DNA of 64,000 nt from Mycolicibacterium porcinum (GTDB lineage Bacteria > Actinomycetota > Actinomycetes > Mycobacteriales > Mycobacteriaceae): positions 7,393 through 71,392 of the forward strand of contig MSTD01000019.1 in assembly GCA_001942045.1 (NCBI GenBank), given 5' to 3'. A program made the translations under genes and the position numbers. Within the stretch, counting starts at the first letter, position 1, and each line of letters starts with the position of its first letter. Under the pieces are notes generated by a model that searched no databases, was not told the origin of the DNA, and saw only the letters and a list, made by a program, of their open reading frames with translations. Shown in pieces: positions 15,752-25,322 of the stretch.

Positions 15752-16728
15752 GCGAGCCAACCGGCCACATCGGCCGCCCAATACGTCAGCACGATGTCGG
15801 CGCCGGCCCGCCGGATTCCGGTCAGCGACTCCAGGGCTGCGGCCTGCAGGTCGATCCAGCCGTTGGCCGCGGCCGCACAGATCATCGAGTACTCGCCCGA
15901 GATCTGGTAGGCCGCAACGGGTACCGGCGAGATGTCGGCAGCGGCGCGCACCACGTCCAGGTAGCTCATCGCGGGCTTGACCATCACCATGTCGGCGCCC
16001 TCGTCGATGTCGAGTTCGACCTCGTGCACGGCTTCGCGGATGTTGCCCGGATCCTGTTGGTAGGTACGGCGATCCCCGACCAGGCTGGATGACACCGCCT
16101 CGCGGAACGGACCGTAGAACGCCGAGGCGAACTTGGCCGCATAGGCCAGGATGGCCACGTCGGTGTGCCCGGCCGCGTCCAGCCCGTCCCGGATGGCCGC
16201 CACCTGGCCGTCCATCATGCCGCTAGGGCCGACCACATGCGCGCCTGATTCCGCTTGCGCCACAGCAAGTTCCACGTAGCGTAGGTTCGTCGCATCGTTA
16301 TCGACGCGACCCGCGTCATCCAGCACGCCGCAGTGCCCGTGATCGGTGAACTCGTCGAGGCACGTGTCGGCCATCAACACCGTGGCATCACCGAGGTCTT
16401 TGGCCAGATCGCGCAACGCGACGTTGAGGATGCCGTCCGGATCGACACCGACCGAGCCGGTCGGATCCTTGTCCTCGTCGCGGGGCACCCCGAACAACAT
16501 CAGTCCGCCCACCCCCGCGGCCACCGCGTCGTCGGCCGCCTGGCGTAACGAATCCCTGGTGTGTTGGACCACGCCGGGCATAGAGGAGATCGGCCGCGGT
16601 TCATCGATGCCGTCCGCAACGAACATGGGCAGCACCAGATGGCGTGGCTCCAATGAGGTTTGGGCCACCAGGCGACGCATCGCCGGCGTGGACCGCAGGC
16701 GACGAGGCCGGTGTCTGGGAAACGCCAC
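15748..16728 (-). CDS. hemB: Delta-aminolevulinic acid dehydratase (porphobilinogen synthase)
   Basis: 326 residues; condenses two 5-aminolevulinates to porphobilinogen. The two active-site lysines are K199 in LAYAAKFASAFYG and K251 in MVMVKPAMSYLD. The metal segment reads DTCLDEFTDHGHCG: the first and third zinc cysteines of the E. coli-type site (C123, C133) are kept, but the middle one is Asp125, a mixed pattern between the Zn and Mg forms. Last of the haem genes in the hemA-C-D-B order, 85 bases after hemD, with a 57-nt palindrome in that gap. Confidence 0.97.
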   Translation of the reverse strand: MAFPRHRPRRLRSTPAMRRLVAQTSLEPRHLVLPMFVADGIDEPRPISSMPGVVQHTRDSLRQAADDAVAAGVGGLMLFGVPRDEDKDPTGSVGVDPDGILNVALRDLAKDLGDATVLMADTCLDEFTDHGHCGVLDDAGRVDNDATNLRYVELAVAQAESGAHVVGPSGMMDGQVAAIRDGLDAAGHTDVAILAYAAKFASAFYGPFREAVSSSLVGDRRTYQQDPGNIREAVHEVELDIDEGADMVMVKPAMSYLDVVRAAADISPVPVAAYQISGEYSMICAAAANGWIDLQAAALESLTGIRRAGADIVLTYWAADVAGWLA

Positions 16729-16748
16729 GGCTCATGCCTCCTTCTCCG

Positions 16749-16805
16749 CGAAACTGTATTCCGGCAGAAGAACTTCGAGTACGCGCCTGCTGGAATACCG
16801 TTTCG
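16749..16805. repeat. 57-nt imperfect palindrome between hemD and hemB
   Basis: Arms 16749-16767 (CGAAACTGTATTCCGGCAG) and 16787-16805 pair at 17 of 19 positions around a 19-nt loop. The transcript from hemD to hemB would carry this hairpin about 20 nt before the hemB start. Length and the CGAAAC arm ends resemble the other palindromes of the window. Confidence 0.75.
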
Positions 16806-16813
16806 GCGGGTGT

Positions 16814-18499
16814 TTACCTGCGGCGGCTCTTCTTGCGCGGCGGGGGCAGCGCCCCCTCGGCGCGGAGCCGGGCAGCGTGTTCGGCCAGCGCATCGACCAG
16901 CGGTCCGACCGCGGCCGACTCGGGCTGCACGTCCACCCGCAGACCGAATTCCGCTGCGGTTTCAGCGGTCTTGGGCCCGATGCAGGCCACGATGGTCCGG
17001 GCGTGCGGCTTACCCGCGATACCGACCAGGTTGCGCACCGTCGAGCTCGAGGTGAAGCAGACCGCGTCGAACCCGCCGGTCTTGATCATCTCGCGGGTCT
17101 GCGCCGGCGGCGGAGCCGCACGCACAGTGCGGTAGGCCGTGACATCCTCGATCTCCCAACCGCGTTCGCGCAGGCCCTCGGCCAGCGTCTCGGTGGCGAT
17201 GTCGGCACGCGGCAGCAGCACCCGGTTCACCGGATCGAAAACCTCGTCGAACGGCGGGAACTCGTCGAGCAGGCCGAGCGAGGACTGCTCACCCGACGGC
17301 ACCAGCTCGGGGTTGATGCCGAACGCCCGCACCTTGTCGGCGGTGGCCTGTCCGACACACGCGATCTTCACGCCCGAGAACGCCCGCGCGTCCAGGCCGA
17401 ACTCGTTGAACTTCTCCCACACCGCACGCACGGCGTTGGTCGAGGTGAACACCACCCACTGGAACCGGCCGTCGACCAGACCCTTGACCGCACGCTCCAT
17501 CTGCGCGGGGCTGCGCGGCGGCTCGACCGCGATGGTCGGCACCTCGATCGGCAGGGCACCGTGGCCCACGAGCTTCTCGCTCATCTCGCCGGCCTGATCC
17601 TTGGTGCGCGGCACCAGCACGGTCCAGCCGTACAGGGCACGGCTCTCCCACCAGTTCAGCTTGGCCCGGTTGGCCACGGTCTTGCCGATCGTGACGACCA
17701 GCGGCCCGGTCAACGGGCCCGCGAGCTCGCTTCCGGCCGGCTTCTCCAGGACGGCCTTGTCGAGCAGGCCACCGAGCGTGGTCTCCACCGAACGCTGCTG
17801 GCAGGTGGTGCCGCTCGCGGTCACCACCGCGGGCGTGCTCTCGACCAGTCCCTGTTCGATCAGGGTGCGGGCGGCATCCGGCAGGTGCGACGCGGTCGCG
17901 TGCAGGATCAGCGGCCCGGGCGCGGCGGCCAGCGCCGCCCAGTCCACGTCACCGCGGACATCGGCCACGGTGTGCGACGAACCCAGCGGCAGGCCCGCGT
18001 AGGTGGGCACCGCGCTGGTGGCGGGCAGCCCGGGGACGATCTCGAAGTTCACGTGAGACTTGGCCAGCGCGCCGATCTCGGTGATGACGGCGTCGACCGA
18101 CAGCGGGTCTCCGGCGACCAGGCGCACCACGTCGTAGCCGTGACGGGCCTCGGCGACCAGCGTCTTGGCCACCTCGGCGGGATCGCCGAGCGCGGGGCGG
18201 ACCTCGGGCCCACCGGTGATGACGGCGGCCTGGGCAGCGTCGGAATTCGCGTCGGCGTCGGCCGCGGCATCGGCAGCCGCGTCGGCCTTGGCCGGGGCGG
18301 CCGGGGCCGGGCCGGAAGCCGGCGGCAGGTCGGTGCCGATCAGGGCCAGCACGGCTTCGGGGACGTCAGGATCGGTGAACACCAACTCGGCGTGCGCCAG
18401 TACGGCTTGCGCCCGTGCCGTCAGCAGCCCCGGGTCTCCCGGGCCTGAGCCCACAAATGTGATGCGGCCGGGCTTCGCCTTGCGACCTCGCATGGTCAT
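16814..18499 (-). CDS. hemD: Bifunctional uroporphyrinogen-III C-methyltransferase/uroporphyrinogen-III synthase
   Basis: 561 residues (Rv0511 position). Residues about 10-260 form a SUMT/CobA-like methyltransferase domain ([16 protein letters not shown] at the SAM-binding end), and residues about 275-545 a HemD-type uroporphyrinogen-III synthase ([43 protein letters not shown]). The fusion would close the linear tetrapyrrole and divert part of it toward sirohaem/cobalamin. An Ala/Asp-rich low-complexity insertion ([20 protein letters not shown]) splits the methyltransferase domain after about residue 70, so activity of that half should not be assumed. Overlaps hemC by 4 bases. Confidence 0.93.
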   Translation of the reverse strand: MTMRGRKAKPGRITFVGSGPGDPGLLTARAQAVLAHAELVFTDPDVPEAVLALIGTDLPPASGPAPAAPAKADAAADAAADADANSDAAQAAVITGGPEVRPALGDPAEVAKTLVAEARHGYDVVRLVAGDPLSVDAVITEIGALAKSHVNFEIVPGLPATSAVPTYAGLPLGSSHTVADVRGDVDWAALAAAPGPLILHATASHLPDAARTLIEQGLVESTPAVVTASGTTCQQRSVETTLGGLLDKAVLEKPAGSELAGPLTGPLVVTIGKTVANRAKLNWWESRALYGWTVLVPRTKDQAGEMSEKLVGHGALPIEVPTIAVEPPRSPAQMERAVKGLVDGRFQWVVFTSTNAVRAVWEKFNEFGLDARAFSGVKIACVGQATADKVRAFGINPELVPSGEQSSLGLLDEFPPFDEVFDPVNRVLLPRADIATETLAEGLRERGWEIEDVTAYRTVRAAPPPAQTREMIKTGGFDAVCFTSSSTVRNLVGIAGKPHARTIVACIGPKTAETAAEFGLRVDVQPESAAVGPLVDALAEHAARLRAEGALPPPRKKSRRR

Positions 18500-19452
18500 T
18501 CTTCACTCCCGCGCTCTACCAACAGCTCGCGTGCACCCAGCTCGAAAAGCTCCGCGGCCACCGAGACACCCAAGTCGGCGGCCCGATCGGGAGTTCCGAT
18601 GCCGGACGCACGGATCACGTCGGATCCGTCCAGCGTCGCTACGCAGCCGCGCAACGACAGCTCCTCGAAGACATTGCCGTCCTCATCGATCGACTCGACC
18701 ACCTCTGCGATCGCGCCTACCGGTGCGGAACAGCCCGCCTCCAGTTCGGCGAGCAGGATCCGTTCGGCGGTGACCGCGGCGCGCGTATCGGCGTCATCCA
18801 ACTCCGACAGCACCGAAATCAGCTCGGTGTCGCCGGAGCGGCATTCCACCGCGAGCGCACCCTGAGCCGGAGCTGGCAACATCTGCACCGGCTCGAGCGA
18901 CTCGGTGACCCGATCGAGTCGTCCGATACGGGCGAGACCCGCGCGGGCGACCACGATGGCGTCGAGATCACCGCTCGTAACCCTGTTCAACCTGGTATCT
19001 AGGTTGCCTCGTAGGGGGCGGATTTCCAAACCGAGACCCAGTGCTCTAAGCTGTGCGGCCCGCCGCGCACTCGATGTGCCGATCACGGACCCCGCCGGCA
19101 ACTCGCCGAGCACCAGTCCGTCCCGCGCCACCAGCGCGTCACGGGGGTCCTCACGGGGCGGGACGGCGGCGATCACGAACCGCTCGTCGCGCGCGGTGGG
19201 CAAATCTTTGTACGAGTGCACGGCCATGTCGACACGGCCGTCGTCGATCGCCTCCCGCAGGGCCGCGGTGAAGACCCCGACGCCGATCTCGGCGATCGGG
19301 CCCTGGTTGCGGTCGCCTTCGGTCGAGATGATCACCAGCTCGCAGGGGTGACCCGCGGCCAACAAAGCGTCCCTGATGGTGCCGGCCTGCGTGGTCGCCA
19401 GCAGGCTACCCCGGGTGCCGATCCGGATTACCGTATCGCGCGTTTCTACCAA
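18496..19452 (-). CDS. hemC: Hydroxymethylbilane synthase (porphobilinogen deaminase)
   Basis: 318 residues. Polymerises four porphobilinogens into hydroxymethylbilane. The cysteine that carries the dipyrromethane cofactor is C241 in [10 protein letters not shown]. The substrate-binding Arg/Lys/Asp segments [18 protein letters not shown] and RGNLDTRL are present. The start is a TTG at 19452; no ATG or GTG fits the conserved N terminus (IRIGTRGS), so this non-standard start is needed. It follows hemA by 3 bases. Confidence 0.96.
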   Translation of the reverse strand: MVETRDTVIRIGTRGSLLATTQAGTIRDALLAAGHPCELVIISTEGDRNQGPIAEIGVGVFTAALREAIDDGRVDMAVHSYKDLPTARDERFVIAAVPPREDPRDALVARDGLVLGELPAGSVIGTSSARRAAQLRALGLGLEIRPLRGNLDTRLNRVTSGDLDAIVVARAGLARIGRLDRVTESLEPVQMLPAPAQGALAVECRSGDTELISVLSELDDADTRAAVTAERILLAELEAGCSAPVGAIAEVVESIDEDGNVFEELSLRGCVATLDGSDVIRASGIGTPDRAADLGVSVAAELFELGARELLVERGSEE

Positions 19453-19455
19453 GCT

Positions 19456-20814
19456 CTACTCAGACTTATCGAGATCTGTTGTCATGAAAGGCAATTCGCT
19501 GGCCGCCACAGCTTCGACGGCTTGCGGATCGAGTTCGAACAGCTCACGCAGGGCCTCTGCGTAGCTGTCCCCGCCAGGTGCGCTGGCGAGTTGTTTCACC
19601 CGCACCGTGGGTGCGTGCAAAAGCTTGTCGACGACGCGGCGGACGGTCTTGGCCACCTCGTCGCGGTGCGTCGCGTCCAGCCCGGGCAGCCGGTTGTCCA
19701 GGCGCAGCAGCTCGGCCTCGACCACGTCGGCGGCGCGCTGCCGCAACGCGGTGACGGTCGGGGTGACCTCGGCCATCCGCTGGCCGGCCAGGTAGTTGGC
19801 AACCTCGGTGGCGACGATCGTGCGGGCGGCATCGGCGTCGGTGGCCGCGGCCCGCGCCGACGGCTCGCGCTGGATCCGGTCCATGTCGACGACCCAGACC
19901 CCGGGCAGCCCCGCCACCGCCGGATCCACGTCGCGCGGCATGCCGAGGTCGCAGATCACCAGCTGCCGATCGCCACCCGCGGCGGCGTTGCGCTGGGCCA
20001 AGGCATGGTGCACGTCGGCCAGCGAGACCACCGGGCGCACCGCGCCCGTGCTGCTGACCACGACGTCGGCGTCGACCAGAGCCTCTTCCAGGTGGTCCAG
20101 GGAGAAGGCCTGCGCCTGCACGCCCTGCTCGGTGAGGTTCTCGGCGAGGCGCTCGGCCCGCGGCAGGGAGCGGTTCACCACATGAACCCGCTCGATTCCG
20201 GCCCGTACCAGATGCGCGCCGGCCAGGGCGCCCATCGAGCCCGCGCCGATCACGGCTGCGGTACGGCCGGCGATCCCGCCGGTGAGCTTGGTCTCGGCCA
20301 TGCCGAGGGCGACCGAGACGACGGATGCGCCCGCGGCGTCGATCCCGGTCTCGGAATGCACCCGCTTGCCGACGTTGAGGGCCCGCTGGGCCAGCTCGTG
20401 CAGGGTGCGCCCGACCGTCTGGTGCTCCTCGGCCGACGCGTAGGCGCGACGCACCTGGCCCAACACCTGGGCTTCGCCGATGACGGCCGAATCCAGGCCA
20501 CTGGTCACCGCGAACAGGTGCTCGACGGCGGCTTCGGCATACCGGACGTAGGCGTATTTGGTGAGGTCGTTGAGCGACATGCCGGAGTGCTCGGAGAGCA
20601 CCTGCCCGATGATCGACAGACCGCCGTGGAAGGCCTCCACCACGGCGTAGATCTCGACGCGGTTGCAGGTGGACAGGACCATGGCCTCGGTGACCAACGA
20701 GGATCTGAGCACCTCGTCGATGATCTTGGCCTGGTCCGACTCGTCAGTGCTCAACTGCTCGAGAACAGACACCGGCGCGCTGCGGTGCGAAACCCCGAAT
20801 AGCAGCACACTCAC
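19456..20814 (-). CDS. hemA: Glutamyl-tRNA reductase
   Basis: 452 residues. NADPH-dependent reduction of glutamyl-tRNA to glutamate-1-semialdehyde, the first committed step of haem synthesis. The nucleophilic cysteine is C50 in STCNRVE. The NADPH-binding Rossmann motif is [12 protein letters not shown] near residue 190, and a C-terminal helical dimerisation domain follows. Start is GTG. First haem gene of the operon, 52 bases after the glutaredoxin-like gene. Confidence 0.97.
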   Translation of the reverse strand: MSVLLFGVSHRSAPVSVLEQLSTDESDQAKIIDEVLRSSLVTEAMVLSTCNRVEIYAVVEAFHGGLSIIGQVLSEHSGMSLNDLTKYAYVRYAEAAVEHLFAVTSGLDSAVIGEAQVLGQVRRAYASAEEHQTVGRTLHELAQRALNVGKRVHSETGIDAAGASVVSVALGMAETKLTGGIAGRTAAVIGAGSMGALAGAHLVRAGIERVHVVNRSLPRAERLAENLTEQGVQAQAFSLDHLEEALVDADVVVSSTGAVRPVVSLADVHHALAQRNAAAGGDRQLVICDLGMPRDVDPAVAGLPGVWVVDMDRIQREPSARAAATDADAARTIVATEVANYLAGQRMAEVTPTVTALRQRAADVVEAELLRLDNRLPGLDATHRDEVAKTVRRVVDKLLHAPTVRVKQLASAPGGDSYAEALRELFELDPQAVEAVAASELPFMTTDLDKSE

Positions 20815-20866
20815 GGCTTCATCACCACGTCACCAAGGTAATCGTTTCCCGCCCGCCCACCAAATT

Positions 20867-21163
20867 TCACCTGGCGGTGAGGTCCGCCCGAAGCTGCTGC
20901 TCGTCGACATCCCAATAGCTGTGTTCGACCCCGTTCAGCAAAATCACCGGCAACAGGTCACCCCAACGGGCCCGCAGCGTCGTGTCCCCCGCGGCGGCCG
21001 CGACATCGACGTCGGTGTTCACCAGCTCGAAGCCCAGCTCCTCGCGCAGCTCGGCCAGCTGCCGGGCCGCCCGCTCGCACATGCTGCAACCCGCCCTGGT
21101 CAGCAACGTCACAGTGTTCCCCCCGCCGGCCCGGCCGTCGCCACCCGTCTGCTCGCGCTCCAC
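20867..21163 (-). CDS. Glutaredoxin-like thiol protein (Rv0508-like)
   Basis: 98 residues with a small thioredoxin fold: the N-terminal redox motif CSMC (C26, C29) in LTRAGCSMCERA, then FELVNTDVDVA and LLPVILLNGVEHSYW, which contains the cis-proline. DUF836/glutaredoxin family. The first 16 residues are Gly/Arg-rich, and a GTG at 21112 (just before TLLTRAG) may be the true start. It precedes hemA on the same strand and is divergent from serB1, with 38 bases between the starts. Confidence 0.82.
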   Translation of the reverse strand: MEREQTGGDGRAGGGNTVTLLTRAGCSMCERAARQLAELREELGFELVNTDVDVAAAAGDTTLRARWGDLLPVILLNGVEHSYWDVDEQQLRADLTAR

Positions 21164-21201
21164 ACCGCCAGTATCCCGGCCGCGTGACTTAGGGTGAATT
21201 C

Positions 21202-22095
21202 GTGTCCGATACCGGTAGTGCCGATGCGCTCGAACAGGAGCTTGGCGGTGAGGCCAGCGCCGAACTCGCTGTCACCGAACTCGAGTCCGACACCGACCCC
21301 GTCGGGACACCGGCGCCGCCACCCGACCTGACCGCCGCGGCGTTCTTCGACGTCGACAACACCCTGGTGCACGGATCCTCGCTGGTGCACTTCGCCCGCG
21401 GTCTGGCCGCGCGCAAGTACTTCACCTACCGCGACATCCTGGGCATCGTGTACGCCCAGGCCAAGTTCCAGTTCACCGGCAAGGAGAACAGCGACGACGT
21501 CGCCGAGGGCAAGCAGAAGGCCCTGGCCTTCATCGAGGGCCGCTCCACCGCCGAGCTGGTCGAGCTGGGCGAGGAGATCTACGACGAGATCATCGCCGAC
21601 AAGATCTGGCCGGGCACCCGGGCGCTGGCCCAGATGCACCTCGACGCCGGTCAGCAGGTGTGGCTCGTCACGGCGACCCCGTACGAGCTGGCCGCCACGA
21701 TCGCCCGGCGCCTGGGCCTGACGGGCGCGCTGGGCACCGTCGCCGAGTCCGTCGACGGGGTGTTCACCGGCCGGCTGGTCGGCGACATCCTGCACGGCAC
21801 CGGGAAAGCCCACGCGGTGCGCTCACTGGCCATCCGGGAGGGCCTCAACCTGCGCCGCTGCACCGCGTACTCGGACAGCTTCAACGACGTGCCGATGCTG
21901 TCGCTGGTCGGTACCGCGGTGGCGATCAACCCCGATGCCGCGCTGCGCGACGTGGCCAGGGAGCGGGGCTGGGAGATCCGCGATTTCCGCACCGCCCGCA
22001 AGGCCGCGCGCATCGGTGTTCCTTCGGCCCTGGCGCTCGGCGCACTGGGCGGCGCACTGGCCGCTGCCGCCTCCCGCCGCCACGACATTCGCTGA
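21202..22095 (+). CDS. serB1: HAD-superfamily phosphatase SerB1 (HAD-IB)
   Basis: 297 residues (Rv0505c position). HAD motif I is FFDVDNTLV, with the nucleophilic Asp; motif II is the Thr of VTATPYE; the [13 protein letters not shown] and [11 protein letters not shown] segments supply the lysine and the final acidic residues. Members dephosphorylate phosphoserine or other small phosphates and the real substrate is not settled. The first 40 residues are acidic and probably disordered. The C terminus has a hydrophobic Ala-rich helix ([19 protein letters not shown]) that could touch the membrane. Confidence 0.88.
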   Translation: MSDTGSADALEQELGGEASAELAVTELESDTDPVGTPAPPPDLTAAAFFDVDNTLVHGSSLVHFARGLAARKYFTYRDILGIVYAQAKFQFTGKENSDDVAEGKQKALAFIEGRSTAELVELGEEIYDEIIADKIWPGTRALAQMHLDAGQQVWLVTATPYELAATIARRLGLTGALGTVAESVDGVFTGRLVGDILHGTGKAHAVRSLAIREGLNLRRCTAYSDSFNDVPMLSLVGTAVAINPDAALRDVARERGWEIRDFRTARKAARIGVPSALALGALGGALAAAASRRHDIR

Positions 22096-22202
22096 ACCGG
22101 CGAGGTGCGCTGATAAGCTGCCGCGGCGGGCCGCGCCAACGGGCACCGCAGCCATGCACGCTTGTGCGCACGACGCACCGCATACCGAACAGCGCAGGGA
22201 AT

Positions 22203-22736
22203 ATGAGTATCGCCGCAAACATCATCGGAACTCACTACCGGTACCCCGACTACTTCGAGGTGGGCCGGGAGAAGGTCCGCGAGTTCGCCCGCGCGGTCAA
22301 GGACGAGCACCCAGCGCTCTACGACGCCGAGGCCGCCAAGGAGTACGGCCACGACGCGGTGGTGGCTCCGGTGACCTTCCTGGCCGTGGCCGGCCGACGG
22401 GTTCAGCTCGAGCTGTTCGACAAGTTCGACATTCCGATCAACCTGGAGCGCGTGCTGCACCGCGACCAGAAGCTGATCTTCCACCGCCCGATCCTGGTCG
22501 GCGACAAGCTGTGGTTCGACTCGTACCTCGACTCGGTCATCGAGTCGCACGGCACCGTGATCGCCGAGGTCCGCGCCGAGGTCACCGATGACGACGGCAA
22601 CCCGGTTGCCACCAGCATCGTCACCATGCTGGGCGAGGCGGCCATCGACGAGGCCGACGAGATCAGTTCACAGATCGCGGCCGCGCGCGACGCCGCGATC
22701 GCCAAGATGGTTGCTGGGCAAAAGTCCGGCGCCTGA
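22203..22736 (+). CDS. hadD: (3R)-hydroxyacyl-ACP dehydratase subunit HadD
   Basis: 177 residues; MaoC-like/FAS1-type dehydratase hot-dog domain matching Rv0504c, the protein described as HadD of the mycobacterial FAS-II system and needed for full mycolic acid synthesis. The N terminus is [20 protein letters not shown], followed by [17 protein letters not shown] and the second half [19 protein letters not shown]. The ATG at 22203 has AGGGA directly upstream; a much longer in-frame reading would overlap serB1 and is rejected. Confidence 0.88.
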   Translation: MSIAANIIGTHYRYPDYFEVGREKVREFARAVKDEHPALYDAEAAKEYGHDAVVAPVTFLAVAGRRVQLELFDKFDIPINLERVLHRDQKLIFHRPILVGDKLWFDSYLDSVIESHGTVIAEVRAEVTDDDGNPVATSIVTMLGEAAIDEADEISSQIAAARDAAIAKMVAGQKSGA

Positions 22737-22744
22737 TTTTTCTT

Positions 22745-22808
22745 CCGCGAGCAGACGCAAAACTGCCCACTTCCGCGTGGAAGTGGGCAGTTTTGTGTCT
22801 GGTCGCGG
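22745..22808. repeat. 64-nt palindrome between convergent hadD and plsC (copy 2 of the AGAC..AAACTGCCC type)
   Basis: Arms of 30 nt beginning CCGCGAGCAGACGCAAAACT pair at 28 of 30 positions with a 4-nt loop GCGT. The arm sequence is shared with the palindrome inside resB at 2762-2823. Lying between two converging genes it could also end transcription in both directions, though it lacks a T-run. Confidence 0.88.
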
Positions 22809-22829
22809 TGCCGACGTGACGCGAAAGGC

Positions 22830-23897
22830 TCAGCCGAAGAACATGTTTCGGCGCCCCGCCAGCAGCTGGTAGAGCGTGTGCTGGATGGTCTCGCGGACCT
22901 GATCGGTGAGTTCGAACGTGACCATCGGATCGTCGGCGGCGCTTTCGTCGTAATCGGCCGTCTCGATCGGCTCGCCGAATTGGATGTGCCACTTCGACGG
23001 CAACGGCACCAGCCCGAGCGGGCCTGCCAACGGGAACAACGGGGTCACCGGGAAGTACGGCAGACCGAGCAACCGGGCCAGCAGCTTGACGTCGGCCATC
23101 ATCGGGTAGATCTCCTCCGACCCGACGATCGAGCACGGCACGATGGGCGCCTGTGCGCGCAGAGCTGCGGAAACGAACCCGCCGCGGCCGAACCGCTGCA
23201 GCTTGTAGCGGTCTTTGAAGTTCTTGCCCAGCCCCTTGAAACCCTCGGGGAAGACGGCCGTGAGCTCGCCGTTGGCGAGCAGCCGGTGCGCGTCGGTGGT
23301 GCAGGCCAAGGTGTGCCCGGCCTTGCGCGCGGCCTGCCCGACCATGGGCAGATCGAACACCAGGTCCGCGGCCAGCAGCCGCAGGTCCCGATGCCCGGGA
23401 TGGTGATCGTGGACGGCCACCTGAGTCATCAACCCGTCGAAGGGCAGCACCCCGGCATGGTTGGCCACCACGAGCGCCGCGCCTTCGGCGGGCAGGTTCT
23501 CGATGCCGGACACCTCGACCCGGAACCAGGACCGGAAAAACGTTCGCAGCAAAGGCAAGAAGATTGCGTTGGTGATGTGCGGGTCGAACCCGAACTCGTC
23601 CACCGGGTACGCGCCCGTCATGCGGGTGCGGATGAATTCCGAGACCGCCGCGATGCCCTTGACGAGTTCGCTGGGGCCGGTGTCGGCCGCCGACTGACCC
23701 GAGGCACTACTGCGCCGCTGATCGATCTCCCGGACTACCGCGGCGATCTGCTCGGCAGAAGCCCGGCTCCCCGGATCGGCCAGAACAGACGGATGCCTGC
23801 GGGCGCTGTCGGACCGGGCGGCCGCCCGGCGCGCAGCAGAGGAACGGCTCGAGTTCCCATGTAGCGGAATAACTTTCGCTTTGGATTCAGCCGCCAC
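22830..23897 (-). CDS. Lysophospholipid/glycerolipid acyltransferase, PlsC-like (Rv0502-like)
   Basis: 355 residues from the GTG at 23897, which has GGGAGAAGG upstream. The first 100 residues are polar and Ser/Ala/Arg-rich. The acyltransferase domain follows: block I reads VANHAGVLPFDG, a His-to-Asp spacing of six residues instead of the usual four, and block III is FPEGFKGLGK. It should transfer acyl groups in phospholipid or glycolipid assembly at the membrane; the acceptor is unknown. Preceded by galE2 on the same strand. Confidence 0.85.
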   Translation of the reverse strand: MAAESKAKVIPLHGNSSRSSAARRAAARSDSARRHPSVLADPGSRASAEQIAAVVREIDQRRSSASGQSAADTGPSELVKGIAAVSEFIRTRMTGAYPVDEFGFDPHITNAIFLPLLRTFFRSWFRVEVSGIENLPAEGAALVVANHAGVLPFDGLMTQVAVHDHHPGHRDLRLLAADLVFDLPMVGQAARKAGHTLACTTDAHRLLANGELTAVFPEGFKGLGKNFKDRYKLQRFGRGGFVSAALRAQAPIVPCSIVGSEEIYPMMADVKLLARLLGLPYFPVTPLFPLAGPLGLVPLPSKWHIQFGEPIETADYDESAADDPMVTFELTDQVRETIQHTLYQLLAGRRNMFFG

Positions 23898-23932
23898 GTC
23901 GATACCTTCTCCCACCCCGGATAGAGCCAGTC

Positions 23933-25075
23933 CTAATATCCCAAACGCTGCGCCACCCCCATGGCGCGACTCTCCATTGAGCGTACCCATCGTGGATCGA
24001 GTATCGGAGTCAATCCACGACCGCGGACGTAATCGTCGAATGCTTCGGCGGTCGTCCACTTTGGACTGTAGCCCAGATCCCTGTGCATTCGCGTGGTGTC
24101 CATGACCCTGCCATAGCTCAGGTAGTTCATCTGGTCTCGGTCGAGTTCGGTGTAACTCGTTGCGCGACTTAGGGAATTGATCGCCGACAGCGCCCCGCGC
24201 GGGACCGGGAGCCGGACACGCCCGGACCGCCGGATTGCTTGACTCATCATGATGATGCCCGAAGCGCCGACGTTGAACGTGCCCGCCTTGCCGGCCATGG
24301 TGGCGCGCTCGAGGACGCCGAGGGCGTCCTGCTCGTGCAACAACTGCAGCCGGGCGTCGTGACCGATCACCGACGGGACCACGGGCCCGGCCAGATACCG
24401 CGACAGCGCCGTGTCCATCGCCGGCCCGATCATGTTGGCCAGTCGAAGGATGGTCAGGTGGATATCGGGACGGCGCCGGGCCAGGCCGCGGGCATAGCCC
24501 TCGATGTCGATGGAGTCGCGGGCGAACCCGTCGCCCGGCGGACGCCTGGCGCTGCTCTCCTCGCTGAACATCACCGGATCGCGGGAGCTCGAGCCGTACA
24601 CCTCTGAGGTCGACTTGAGCACCACCCGACGGACCGACGGTGCCTTCTGGCAGGCGGCGAACAGTTGGATCGCGCCCATCACGTTGAGTTCCTTCAACGT
24701 GGCCCGGCCCCCGGACCGCGGCGCGTACGAGGCCGCCGCGGCATGCACGACGGTGTCCACGTTCCCGTTTCGGATCACCTTCGCGATGAACGGGTTGCGG
24801 ATGTCGGCCCGGACGAACTCGGCCCGCCCCATCCGGCGCATGAGGTCCTTGCTCGGCACTACCGCATCCACGGCGATGACATGCTCGATCGACGGGTTTT
24901 GTGCCAGCCTGGCGGTCAGATAACCACCGAGGAACCGGCACGCACCCGTGACCAGAACCACTTTCGGAGCGGGCGCCGCTTCTCCCGACGATCCTGTCTG
25001 CGTTCCCGCTGAAGAATCCGCACCAGACCCGGGGACTCCCGTCGGGCGTCCCCCCGAACGACCATCAGAATCCAT
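23933..25075 (-). CDS. galE2: NAD-dependent epimerase/dehydratase family protein (GalE2 position)
   Basis: 380 residues (Rv0501 position), extended-SDR fold. A 35-residue Ser/Gly-rich leader precedes the NAD-binding motif VLVTGACRFLGGYL. VVHAAAAS and LKSTSEVYG follow as expected. The catalytic YxxxK motif is altered: the Tyr is in DIEGYARGLARRRP, but the Lys position is Leu. This casts doubt on a classical UDP-galactose epimerase activity despite the inherited name. It is followed by plsC at 35 bases and preceded by bS22. Confidence 0.82.
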   Translation of the reverse strand: MDSDGRSGGRPTGVPGSGADSSAGTQTGSSGEAAPAPKVVLVTGACRFLGGYLTARLAQNPSIEHVIAVDAVVPSKDLMRRMGRAEFVRADIRNPFIAKVIRNGNVDTVVHAAAASYAPRSGGRATLKELNVMGAIQLFAACQKAPSVRRVVLKSTSEVYGSSSRDPVMFSEESSARRPPGDGFARDSIDIEGYARGLARRRPDIHLTILRLANMIGPAMDTALSRYLAGPVVPSVIGHDARLQLLHEQDALGVLERATMAGKAGTFNVGASGIIMMSQAIRRSGRVRLPVPRGALSAINSLSRATSYTELDRDQMNYLSYGRVMDTTRMHRDLGYSPKWTTAEAFDDYVRGRGLTPILDPRWVRSMESRAMGVAQRLGY

Positions 25076-25104
25076 CGGCTCAGCCTAGTGGCTGCAGCTG
25101 TTGG

Positions 25105-25206
25105 CTACTTGCCAAGTTTTCTGCGCTGCACCCGGGTACGGCGAAGCAGCTTGCGGTGCTTCTTCTTCGACATACGCTTACGCCGCTTCTTGATGACTGA
25201 GCCCAT
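25105..25206 (-). CDS. Ribosomal protein bS22 (33 residues)
   Basis: Full sequence starts [20 protein letters not shown] and ends [12 protein letters not shown]. It matches the very short, Lys/Arg-rich AURKAIP1/COX24-type protein found in actinobacterial small ribosomal subunits as bS22, at the Rv0500B place between proC and galE2. Basic residues make up over half of the chain. Found by reading the sequence directly, since it is below normal length cut-offs. Confidence 0.9.
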
Positions 25207-25322
25207 AAACCCTGGTGTCTCCGCTACTTAGCTGATGGTTGACCCGGTTACTTTACCCGGGCCGACCACCGAAACGGAAAACGGCAGCCTGCTCCGGCTG
25301 CTCAGCTCACCGCGGCGTGTGG

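Noticed and set aside
16346..18448. A 700-residue plus-strand reading frame opposite hemB/hemD
   Set aside because: It is antisense to two well-supported genes, rich in Arg/Gly/His, and has no family resemblance; it is a by-product of high GC content.
21660..22202. Possible long N-terminal extension of hadD
   Set aside because: The extension overlaps serB1 in another frame and is Arg/Pro-rich; ATG 22203 with AGGGA upstream matches the family start.
22096..22202. tRNA-like or small RNA gene between serB1 and hadD
   Set aside because: No cloverleaf, no TTCGANNC-type T-loop and no terminator could be found; looks like a plain leader.
22830..24941. A 703-residue minus-strand reading frame covering plsC and galE2
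   Set aside because: The upstream 348 codons are a shadow of galE2 in another frame; the GTG at 23897 has a good ribosome binding site and gives the normal length for the acyltransferase.
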